A stretch of DNA of 64,000 nt from Actinomycetaceae bacterium (GTDB lineage Bacteria; Actinomycetota; Actinomycetes; Actinomycetales; Actinomycetaceae), in the NCBI GenBank assembly GCA_030537615.1, contig JAUNVP010000009.1:48001-112000 (forward strand), in the 5' to 3' direction. The notes below the pieces were generated by a model, which was given only the letters and a program-made list of their open reading frames with translations, was not told where the DNA came from and did no database searches. Of the stretch, positions 54,480 through 62,204 are shown one piece after another. Numbering within the stretch: the stretch's first letter is position 1; each line of letters starts with the position of its first letter. A program made the position numbers and the translations under genes.

Positions 54480-57058
54480 CGTGATTGAATCCTATATCGG
54501 CGTTCGAGTTCATCTCGGTTTTCGATCATCAATCGTCGCAGGGCCGTGGGAGCGTGATCCTGGCTGGTTAACCAGCTGGAAGCCATCTGTCTGAGAGCGT
54601 GTGAATCCTCCGGACGAGACGCGTCAATCCCCAGCGGGTAGGCGCCAGCAACGAAACGATTCCCCATTCCGATAGTGTGCGAATTCCAATAGTCTTCGAC
54701 CAGCGTGAAGAACTCGCCAGCAAAACCACCGACGGTGTTTGTCAGCGAACCGGTAGCGAGACCGTCGAGAATCGCGGAGGTCTTTTCGTTCGTCAAATCG
54801 GTTTCAACAACACTATCCCACAGGTTTCGTCGCAGTCGTCGGTCAGGAATAGCTGCGAGAGTTCGCAGTGATGCCACGTGCGCTTCGCCAGAGGGATCGA
54901 GGGAACGGAAACGGTCAATATCTGCTTCCGTGATTTCTCCGCGTGCGGCCAGCGCGGTTCGCGCTTTCCACGCAAGCGTTGGTCCAACGTCGAAGAGGGG
55001 ACTCGCGGCCTCCGCCAAATCCGTGAAGAAAGTAGCGAAGTCATCGTTGTCCGAATGGAGCATGGGAAGAACTCGCACTGCCGTGTGGGCCCACATTCGC
55101 TGTCGATCCGCTTGTTTTACTGAACTAATCGCATCAATCGCGTGAGAAATGATTGTGTCAGCGATATCGGAACGCTGCGAGGAGGCCAGGAATGTGCGAA
55201 GGCCGGTTGAGGCTAGTCTCAACAGATCCTCCGCTACCGCATCGTCCGATTCGGCGTGTACGTGAGTGAGGACGGCGGTGATGTAGCGGCGCGGATCGAG
55301 ACGTCCATCTCGGACCGCATTCCAGAGGGAGGACCACACGACGGCGCGGGTCGTGGCGCCGGGAAGGGTCCCCAGGTAGTCGAGTGCAGTCTGAGTTTGG
55401 GGATCGTCCATCTCGACGATTGCATAGGTGAGATCGTCATCGTTTACGACAATGAGGTCGGCCAGGCGGGCCTTATCCGAAGCTATCGGCACGTGGGTGC
55501 GGGGACCGTCAAGCGTGACCTGCACGCTGTCGTTGTGAACTAGCTTGCCGTCGGTAAGACGGTAGAAGCCGACAATGAGGGTATGAGGACGCATAACGTC
55601 CTCCCCGGTCAATGGATCAACGCACTGTTGCTCGATCTCAATCCGCGTGTCTCCCTTCTCGGTTTCCCGACGGATGAGGGTAAGACGAGAAGGGCCAGCT
55701 GTGTGGAGCCAGACGCGCTGCCACTCGTCAAGGTCAGTGCAATCGGATGCGCTGGCGAGAGCATCAAGGAAATCAGACAGTGAGGTTGCGCCAAAAGCGT
55801 GGGTGCGGAAGTATTGGCGTGCTCCGGCGAAGAATGCTTCCCGCCCGACGTAGGCAACGAGTTGTTTGAGGACAGACGCTCCTTTGGCGTAGGTAATTCC
55901 ATCAAAATTGTGCTTGGCGGCCTCAATATCGGGAATATCAGCAACGATTGGATGGGTCGTCGGCAGCTGGTCCTGCTCGTAAGCCCACTCCTTTCGCCCC
56001 GAAGCGAATGTCGCCCATTCTCCGGTAAATTCGCTCGTTTCTGCCAGTCCCCACGATGCCTGGTTATCGGCAAATGACTCTTTGAGCCACAAATCGTCCC
56101 ACCATGCCGGTGTCACGAGGTCGCCAAACCACATGTGGCACATTTCGTGATAGATCACGTTGGCACGGGTTTGTCGCTGTGCTCGTGTTGGCCGGTCACG
56201 ATGAATGAAGTGTTCATTGAAGGTGACGCACCCCGGATTCTCCATGGCACCAAGATTGTATTCGGGAACGAAAACCTGATCGTATTTTCCCCAGGGATAG
56301 TCGTAACTGTAGTGATCGTGGTAGAAATCGAGTCCTGAACGGGTCGCTTTGAAGATTTCATCGGCATCGAAATATTCCGCTAGCGACTGGCGACAAAATG
56401 CCCGAAGAGGAATGGTGAGGGGGCCTTCACCATTGCTCCGGCTCCACGTACCGCCCTCAAACTTCGCATAGGGGCCAGCTATGACGGCTGTGATGAATGA
56501 GGAGAGCGGAGGTGTTTGGGCAAATCTCACGCGTTGGCGATCACCACCGACTTCGACAGACTCGTGAGGTTGATTAGACAGCACGGTCCAGCCGGTCGGT
56601 GCGTCGATGGTAAAACGCCACCGCGGCTTAATATCCGGTTGGTCGAAACATGCGTAGACGCGTCGAGCATCGGTGGGCTCATACTGCGTGTAGAGATATG
56701 TGCCTTCATCTTCGGGATCACGGTAGCGGTGGAGTCCCTCCCCCGTCTGTGAGTACAGGCAACGGGCATCAACGCAGACAGTGAGCAGACTATTCGTGGG
56801 AAGATCCGTCAGTTCGATGCGAGAGCCGCTGTAGGTGTATTGTGCCGGTTGCCCATTGACAGTCACTGAGTCGATGCGATCAGCGATGAGGTCAAGAAAA
56901 GTACTTGGCTCTCGGCTCGCAAATTTCACCATCGATTGTGATCGGAAAGTCCGTGCCTGAGGATCAGGAGCACCGGTGACATCGAGTTCAACATCGATGG
57001 AGTCCACGCGGACAGAACGTGCACGGTGTCGTGCTTCAATGCGAGTAATAGTCTGCAT
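54464..57058 (-). CDS. pepN: Aminopeptidase N (M1 family)
   Basis: Zinc aminopeptidase that removes N-terminal residues from peptides. The 864-residue length is typical of the actinobacterial form. The exopeptidase motif GAMENPGC lies near residue 271, and the zinc motif HEMCHMWFGD near 303 with the third ligand in LWLKESFAD. The C-terminal ERAP1-like helical domain fills residues about 530-850. A TAGACT box lies 6 nt before the ATG. First gene of a minus-strand run ending with the merR genes. Confidence 0.96.
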   Translation of the reverse strand: MQTITRIEARHRARSVRVDSIDVELDVTGAPDPQARTFRSQSMVKFASREPSTFLDLIADRIDSVTVNGQPAQYTYSGSRIELTDLPTNSLLTVCVDARCLYSQTGEGLHRYRDPEDEGTYLYTQYEPTDARRVYACFDQPDIKPRWRFTIDAPTGWTVLSNQPHESVEVGGDRQRVRFAQTPPLSSFITAVIAGPYAKFEGGTWSRSNGEGPLTIPLRAFCRQSLAEYFDADEIFKATRSGLDFYHDHYSYDYPWGKYDQVFVPEYNLGAMENPGCVTFNEHFIHRDRPTRAQRQTRANVIYHEMCHMWFGDLVTPAWWDDLWLKESFADNQASWGLAETSEFTGEWATFASGRKEWAYEQDQLPTTHPIVADIPDIEAAKHNFDGITYAKGASVLKQLVAYVGREAFFAGARQYFRTHAFGATSLSDFLDALASASDCTDLDEWQRVWLHTAGPSRLTLIRRETEKGDTRIEIEQQCVDPLTGEDVMRPHTLIVGFYRLTDGKLVHNDSVQVTLDGPRTHVPIASDKARLADLIVVNDDDLTYAIVEMDDPQTQTALDYLGTLPGATTRAVVWSSLWNAVRDGRLDPRRYITAVLTHVHAESDDAVAEDLLRLASTGLRTFLASSQRSDIADTIISHAIDAISSVKQADRQRMWAHTAVRVLPMLHSDNDDFATFFTDLAEAASPLFDVGPTLAWKARTALAARGEITEADIDRFRSLDPSGEAHVASLRTLAAIPDRRLRRNLWDSVVETDLTNEKTSAILDGLATGSLTNTVGGFAGEFFTLVEDYWNSHTIGMGNRFVAGAYPLGIDASRPEDSHALRQMASSWLTSQDHAPTALRRLMIENRDELERRYRIQSRWLTD

Positions 57059-57070
57059 TGCTCCAGTCTA
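57059..57070 (-). promoter_or_regulatory. Leaderless promoter of pepN
   Basis: On the minus strand TAGACT (57070-57065) ends exactly 6 nt before the pepN ATG. The intervening GGAGCA is too close to the ATG to serve as a normal ribosome site. Confidence 0.5.
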
Positions 57071-57087
57071 GCGAAGAGAAACAGACC

Positions 57088-58521
57088 TTATCGTCCATCC
57101 TTTGAACGACCGGCTTTGCGGATCTTTGATGAACTCAGACCAGCATTCGAGGCTTTTTGTGCGTTTGACGTTTTTGGTGGGCGTCGAGTTTGTTCGGGTT
57201 TAGTGTCGGTCGAGGAACTATCAGTCTTCGTCGATTCGTTCCGCTTCTGCGAACTCCGTACTTTCTTCGCCCGAGACTTCGAAATCTGGGTAGGCCGAGA
57301 TACGCGATGACGGCTTCGCAGATGTGTCAGGGCAAACTCAATGGGATGCGCTTCAATGGCCGCACCGGTTATGGCTGCTAATAGTGGCATGAGTAGAACT
57401 GATAGCGCACCGGCGGCAACGAGAATCGAGGCAGTTTGATTAGTCATTGCTTGGGCCGATGTTGCGACGTGGGTGACGGCCACGATGATTGGCAGTGAGG
57501 TGGTTGAGTACAGTGCAATTGTCATCCGCTCTCGCGTCGTGCATTCCTTGCGCAAGGGGGAAAGGACGGTCGAAATATAAACCGGGATGGCCCGCACTCC
57601 GAGGAGTAAAGCGACGACACCTACCAATCCGAGGGGATTCGCCATGACTGCTGTCGGGTCTATTCCCGCTCCCGATGTGACGAAAAAGAGCGGAATCATA
57701 AAACCGTATGCCAAACCGTCAAGCTTCGCTTCCAGCTCTTCTCGTCCCGCTGGAAGCGCTGTGCGCAGGATGAACCCGGCTGCAAAGGCTCCAAGAACAA
57801 CGTCGAGCTCGACGATCGAAGCAAGTGCCACGAGACCAACGAGGACAACCACGGTGAGGCGCATCGTGGTTTGTGCGGTGGTCTCGGCTTTCATATGGAT
57901 CAGGTGTAAGAAACGTTGTCCAAATCGACGTGCTTGCAACGGTACGAGTGCAATCACGACGGACACGGTGATGAACAGGATGAGTACGGCAACAGTCTCG
58001 ATAGTCGACCGTACTGACAATAGGAGTGCCATGGCGAGAATCGGGCCAATCTCCCCGATCGTTCCGTGGGCAATGACCGCGAAACCCACGTGCGTTTTCA
58101 TGAGGCCGCGCTCTTTCAGGATCGGGATGAGCGTGCCAATTGCTGTGGCTGAAAGCGAAATAGCAATCGCAATCCCCTCGACTGAGTCGATATCGGTAAA
58201 AGGCATGATCTGAACAGCGATGAATGCGAGAAGGATCGTTGCGATCCATGCGCCAAGCGCAGTGCGTCCCCGGGCGCCTTTGATTTCGCGAATATCAACT
58301 TCGTATCCGGCGAGCAAGAATAGAAATGCCAGTCCAAGTTCAGACAGCAAGTGCATCGAATCGGTCATTTCGATCAAGCCGAGTACATGAGGCCCCGCAA
58401 CCATACCAGCTGCCACGAGAAGCACCACTTCGGGGATAATATGGCGAGGAATGATGTGCGCAATGAGCGGTGCGATCAGAGCAATAGTCACGATCACAAA
58501 CAGTGAGATGAACTCGTGCAA
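57088..58521 (-). CDS. CPA2-family cation:proton antiporter
   Basis: 477-residue membrane protein. About 12 hydrophobic segments fill residues 1-400, with the CPA2 features AGMVAGPHVLGL, ELGLAFLFLLAGYEVD, SLSATAIGTLIPIL and FFVTSGAGIDPTA. A 70-residue cytoplasmic tail rich in lysine, arginine, serine and threonine follows; no KTN/RCK domain is present. Exchanges Na+ or K+ for protons by family analogy. The start is TTG at 58521 with GGAGG 5 nt upstream; no in-frame ATG is better placed. 29 nt after it pepN begins on the same strand. Confidence 0.87.
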   Translation of the reverse strand: MHEFISLFVIVTIALIAPLIAHIIPRHIIPEVVLLVAAGMVAGPHVLGLIEMTDSMHLLSELGLAFLFLLAGYEVDIREIKGARGRTALGAWIATILLAFIAVQIMPFTDIDSVEGIAIAISLSATAIGTLIPILKERGLMKTHVGFAVIAHGTIGEIGPILAMALLLSVRSTIETVAVLILFITVSVVIALVPLQARRFGQRFLHLIHMKAETTAQTTMRLTVVVLVGLVALASIVELDVVLGAFAAGFILRTALPAGREELEAKLDGLAYGFMIPLFFVTSGAGIDPTAVMANPLGLVGVVALLLGVRAIPVYISTVLSPLRKECTTRERMTIALYSTTSLPIIVAVTHVATSAQAMTNQTASILVAAGALSVLLMPLLAAITGAAIEAHPIEFALTHLRSRHRVSRPTQISKSRAKKVRSSQKRNESTKTDSSSTDTKPEQTRRPPKTSNAQKASNAGLSSSKIRKAGRSKDGR

Positions 58522-58560
58522 AGCATCCTCCGAATCGTTGCGAATACCAAAGTTTAGAAA

Positions 58561-58591
58561 TTAACAGATTGGTACTGCTGAGTTCTATAGT
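58561..58591 (+). promoter_or_regulatory. Promoter of the purine permease gene
   Basis: TTAACA (58561-58566) and TATAGT (58586-58591) are 19 bp apart and match -35 and -10 elements. AAGGAC precedes the ATG at 58625. It lies in the divergent gap to the antiporter gene. Confidence 0.45.
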
Positions 58592-58624
58592 GGCGTTGTC
58601 CGACCGTTGCTTATAAGGACTGTC

Positions 58625-60553
58625 ATGTCAGCACAGACTGCCCTCCATCCCGTCGACCACGTTCCACCGATTCCAAAAACTCTCCTCCTCAGTTTCCAAC
58701 ACGTGCTCGCCTTTTACGCGGGAGCTGTCGTTGTGCCGCTGGTTATTTCGGGTGGGCTTAACTTGAGTCCCGAACACACCATCCATCTTATTAACGCCGA
58801 CTTGTTTACCTGCGGCATTGCGACCATTATTCAGTCGGTTGGGTTTTGGAAAGTGGGGGTCCGGCTTCCCATTATTCAAGGCGTCACGACGACGGCGATC
58901 TCCCCCATTATTGCGATTGGTCTGGCAGTGACCGGACCAGATGGTGGAGTTGAGGGCCTACCCTATATCTACGGCTCGATCATTATCGCCGGTTTGTTTA
59001 CCTTCTTTGCGGCCCCTTTTTTCGCCCGAATCATCCGATTCTTCCCCCAGGTAGTCATTGGAACCGTACTGACAACCATGGGAATAACTCTTCTTGGCGT
59101 CTCAGCAGGTGACATTATCAACCGCGTTGATGAGATGAATCCTCCCCAACCGATTGCGATGCGATCAATTGCCTACGCCGCTGGGACTTTAGCCATCATC
59201 ATTCTCGTGCAGCGCTTCTTCAAAGGCTTTCTGGGGACGATATCTGTGCTCCTCGGTCTGGTCATCGGCACCTCTGTCTCGCTCGTTCTGGGAGATGCCA
59301 GCTTCGCCCATGTGACGACATCTGACTGGGTGGGCGTAACCACCCCGTTCTATTTTGGGTGGCCTAAATTCGCCCTCACCGGAGCGCTTTCGATGATCAT
59401 CGTCATGATCATCACGATGGTTGAAACCACCGGGGATGTGTTTGCCGCCGGTGAGATAGTTGGACGGCGTATCACCAAGAACCATATTGCTGCCGCTCTG
59501 CGAGCCGATGGTCTGTCAACTACGCTCGGCGGAGTTCTCAATTCCTTCCCCTACACGTGCTTCGCTCAAAATGTCGGCCTAGTCCGTTTAACGAGAGTGA
59601 AGTCTCGCTGGGTGGTGGCGGCCGCGGGTGTCGTGATGATTATCCTCGGTATTATCCCGAAAGCAGGGGCGATCGTTGCCGCGATTCCCGGTCCAGTCCT
59701 CGGGGGAGCCTCACTCGCTCTATTTGCGAACGTCGCGCTGGTTGGGATCCAAATGCTCTCCAAGGTGGACTTACACGATGCGCGCAATGCTGTCATCGTG
59801 ACTACCTCGCTCGGCTTAGCCATGCTCGTATCGTTCAAGCCAGATGTCGCCGGAGTCTTTCCATCCTGGGCGCAGATCTTCTTCGCTTCCGGAGTTACGC
59901 TCGGTTCTGTCACTGCAATTGTTTTGAATTTCCTGTTTTTCCACGTCGGCACCCAATCCGGACGCGATGTCACGACCTCAGTAGCGGGGTTACCAATCGG
60001 TCTTGACCAGGTGAATGTTATGGATCGTGATACATTTGTCCAGACTTTTGCGCAATTGTTTAATGATCAGAGGTGGCCGCTCGAAATTGCCTGGGAGGCA
60101 CGCCCGTTTTCTGATGTGCAAGCCCTGCGGTCAGCCATCCAAGAAGCGGTTCTTACTGCCGATCGGGCGCGCCAGGACGAGCTTATCCGAGACTATCCCG
60201 ATATGGCGCAGCTTTTGCTGAGTGATGAGGCAGCGGCAGCCATCATCTCACGCGATATCGGTTCCCTTGCGCTCGATCAGATGAACGATTCCGAGCAGGA
60301 ACAGCTCCGGGAGCTTTCGCAACAATATCGCGAGAAGTTCGGGATGCCGTTTGTAGCGTGCCTATCCGCCATGGATTCGCGCCAACAGATTATCGCTCAA
60401 GGTGTTCGTCGGTTGGAGAATTCAGCTCCGCAAGAACGTATCGTGGCGCTGTCAGAGGTCGTGGAGATCGCCAACGATCGGTTTGCCATCATGTTGGCTA
60501 ATGCCAATCCGATTCGATCCGCGTGGGCGCGAAAATTCGAGCAATTGAACTAA
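58625..60553 (+). CDS. Uracil-xanthine (NCS2) permease fused to an OHCU decarboxylase-like domain
   Basis: 642-residue two-part protein. Residues about 1-455 are an NCS2 purine permease with some 14 membrane segments (FQHVLAFYAGAVVVPL, QGVTTTAISPI, ETTGDVFAAGE near residue 267, GGVLNSFPYTCFAQNVGL). Residues about 462-642 resemble 2-oxo-4-hydroxy-4-carboxy-5-ureidoimidazoline decarboxylase of urate breakdown (LEIAWEARPF, REKFGMPFVACLSAM, ENSAPQERIVALSEVVEIANDRF). The catalytic histidine of the usual HPDLA/HPRIG motif is tyrosine here (IRDYPDMA, residue 524). The permease part suggests urate or xanthine uptake. ATG 58625 with AAGGAC upstream. Confidence 0.88.
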   Translation: MSAQTALHPVDHVPPIPKTLLLSFQHVLAFYAGAVVVPLVISGGLNLSPEHTIHLINADLFTCGIATIIQSVGFWKVGVRLPIIQGVTTTAISPIIAIGLAVTGPDGGVEGLPYIYGSIIIAGLFTFFAAPFFARIIRFFPQVVIGTVLTTMGITLLGVSAGDIINRVDEMNPPQPIAMRSIAYAAGTLAIIILVQRFFKGFLGTISVLLGLVIGTSVSLVLGDASFAHVTTSDWVGVTTPFYFGWPKFALTGALSMIIVMIITMVETTGDVFAAGEIVGRRITKNHIAAALRADGLSTTLGGVLNSFPYTCFAQNVGLVRLTRVKSRWVVAAAGVVMIILGIIPKAGAIVAAIPGPVLGGASLALFANVALVGIQMLSKVDLHDARNAVIVTTSLGLAMLVSFKPDVAGVFPSWAQIFFASGVTLGSVTAIVLNFLFFHVGTQSGRDVTTSVAGLPIGLDQVNVMDRDTFVQTFAQLFNDQRWPLEIAWEARPFSDVQALRSAIQEAVLTADRARQDELIRDYPDMAQLLLSDEAAAAIISRDIGSLALDQMNDSEQEQLRELSQQYREKFGMPFVACLSAMDSRQQIIAQGVRRLENSAPQERIVALSEVVEIANDRFAIMLANANPIRSAWARKFEQLN

Positions 60554-60574
60554 GAGTATTTCGATCGACGTATA

Positions 60575-60613
60575 ACAGAACGGTACCGATTGCTAAATCA
60601 TATACCGTTCTGT
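60575..60613 (+). terminator. Long inverted repeat after the permease gene
   Basis: Perfect 11-bp arms, ACAGAACGGTA (60575-60585) and TACCGTTCTGT (60603-60613), separated by 17 nt. There is no T run, so it may be a weak terminator or an operator for the downstream TRAP operon. Confidence 0.45.
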
Positions 60614-60644
60614 GGACAAACTATTGCGTCATATCTCCACTATT

Positions 60645-60715
60645 GTTAGGTTTCGGTGAGTTCACGTCCTCGCAAAGATGCGAGCTGTGACACCTAACCT
60701 CAATCGAAGGTTAGG
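60645..60715 (+). promoter_or_regulatory. Structured leader of the TRAP operon with alternative pairings
   Basis: GTTAGG occurs at 60645-60650 and again at 60710-60715, and both can pair with the single CCTAAC at 60693-60698. Form A joins 60645-60651 to 60692-60698 and encloses TCAC/GTGA (60662-60665 with 60687-60690) and CTCGCA/TGCGAG (60669-60674 with 60679-60684). Form B is an 8-bp hairpin CCTAACCT/AGGTTAGG (60693-60700 with 60708-60715). The two exclude each other, as in riboswitches and attenuators. The AAGGAGAT ribosome site follows 10 nt later. The transcription start is not known. Confidence 0.45.
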
Positions 60716-60737
60716 CATCGACACCAAGGAGATAGCA

Positions 60738-61739
60738 ATGCGACCTCGCGTTTTGTTTGCCGTAGCCGCCGCTGCGGCCCTAACCCTGACCGCGTGCTCA
60801 TCCGGAGATACCGGAGGGTCAAGTGATACCGGAGCCGACACTGGCAGTGCTGCAGGCGCAAGTGTTGATTTCGTCACCATTGTGGCCGGCGGTACGTCCG
60901 GCCCCTACTACCAGATCGGCGCCACCATGGCGCAAGTTCTCAAAGATGAGCTGGGAGCAGACAGCTCCGTTCAAGCTACCGGTGCATCGGTAGAGAACAT
61001 CACCCTGCTGACTACCGGAAAAGCCGAGATTGCTTTCGCCATGGGCGATGCCACCCGCCAAGCTGTTGAAGGAACTGGTCCGTTCGACGGCAAGGAAGGA
61101 TTGAGCGAGCTCAAGGCAATTACCGCGCTGTACCCGAACTTCGTGCAGATTGTTACCACGGAGCAATCTGGCATTAAGTCCGTTGCGGATATGAAAGGTA
61201 AACGTATCGGCGTGGGCGACCAAAACTCCGGTGTGGAATTGAACGCGCAGATGATTCTCGAAGCTCACGGGATGTCTTACGACGATATTGACGAAGATTA
61301 CCTGTCGTACTCGGATGCAATTGACCAGATGAAGAACGGACAAGTGGATGCTGCCTTTGTCACCTCCGGCCTTCCTAACTCGTCCGTCATGGATTTGGTG
61401 ACATCCCACGACGTCGTCATCGTTCCCATTGAAGGCGACGGTATGAAGAACCTGCTGGAGAAATATCCATTCTTCAAGGACAACGTCATTCCTGGCGGCA
61501 CCTACGATGAAGAAGACGACGTGCCCACGGCTTCCATCATTAACCAGCTTCTCGTGTCTCCTGATCTCAGTGACGATCAGGTCTATGAAATAACGAAGGC
61601 TCTGTTCGAGAACCTCGACACCATTCACCAGGCTCACCAGGCCGCGAAGAACATCACACTCGATTCTATCGAGAACGGTCTCGCGGTTGATCTGCATCCT
61701 GGTGCAGTGAAGTACTTCAAGGAAAAGGGTGCGCTGTAA
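60738..61739 (+). CDS. TAXI-family TRAP transporter substrate-binding lipoprotein
   Basis: 333-residue extracellular binding protein for a sodium-driven TRAP transporter. The signal peptide ends in lipobox LTAC near residue 20, followed by a glycine/serine/threonine linker. The mature part shows the TAXI features: VAGGTSGPYYQIGATMAQVLKD, TGASVENITLLTTGKAEIAFAMGD, VADMKGKRIGVGDQNSGVE and MKNGQVDAAFVTSGLP. Ligand unknown; characterised relatives bind glutamate/glutamine-type or other organic acids. AAGGAGAT before the ATG. First gene of a three-gene operon. Confidence 0.93.
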   Translation: MRPRVLFAVAAAAALTLTACSSGDTGGSSDTGADTGSAAGASVDFVTIVAGGTSGPYYQIGATMAQVLKDELGADSSVQATGASVENITLLTTGKAEIAFAMGDATRQAVEGTGPFDGKEGLSELKAITALYPNFVQIVTTEQSGIKSVADMKGKRIGVGDQNSGVELNAQMILEAHGMSYDDIDEDYLSYSDAIDQMKNGQVDAAFVTSGLPNSSVMDLVTSHDVVIVPIEGDGMKNLLEKYPFFKDNVIPGGTYDEEDDVPTASIINQLLVSPDLSDDQVYEITKALFENLDTIHQAHQAAKNITLDSIENGLAVDLHPGAVKYFKEKGAL

Positions 61740-62202
61740 TAGGCGGCAACTCGTTTGGGTTGTGGCCGCGGCTGTCCTAACAGTCGCGGCCCTTTCCCGG
61801 TTCGTTTGGCAACCGTCCCCCCGGGTTCTCAGCGTCGTCAACCAACAGGACGGCTCGGTGTATTACTCGTGTGAGACTGACGATGGAATGGCTATCACTC
61901 TGTCGTGGATCCATTCCATCGAACATGAGCCGTGGACTGAGACTTATATTGTCGATGGGACCGAACTCGTTCTCGATGAGATGACGATTAAGTCCTACGG
62001 TGCGGGAGTGCCAGCGAATCCGGGTGGTACGACGACGCTCGAAGACGGGGTTATCCATATTCGTCACATCAACAAACGTTTCAATGAATTACGGTGGGTA
62101 CACTCCCACGACACTAAGCACACGGTGTTGGTCGGCAATCATCTTATCCACACGGAGGATATTGCACATCACGCATTCGTGGAACTATCTATAAAGGAGT
62201 AA
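61729..62202 (+). CDS. DUF1850 protein of the TRAP operon
   Basis: 157-residue protein with an N-terminal membrane helix (LVWVVAAAVLTVAAL) and an extracellular DUF1850 domain (SWIHSIEHEPWTETYIVDG, GAGVPANPGG). DUF1850 proteins are found between TAXI binding proteins and TRAP permeases; the role is unknown. GTG at 61729 overlaps the binding-protein gene by 11 nt, with AAGGAAAAGG just upstream. Confidence 0.87.
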   Translation: MRCNRRQLVWVVAAAVLTVAALSRFVWQPSPRVLSVVNQQDGSVYYSCETDDGMAITLSWIHSIEHEPWTETYIVDGTELVLDEMTIKSYGAGVPANPGGTTTLEDGVIHIRHINKRFNELRWVHSHDTKHTVLVGNHLIHTEDIAHHAFVELSIKE

Positions 62203-62204
62203 CG

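Noticed and set aside
60819..61841. A 340-residue open frame on the minus strand
   Set aside because: It is the mirror of the TAXI binding protein gene. It has no family resemblance and no ribosome site, while the plus-strand gene has a lipoprotein signal and TAXI motifs.
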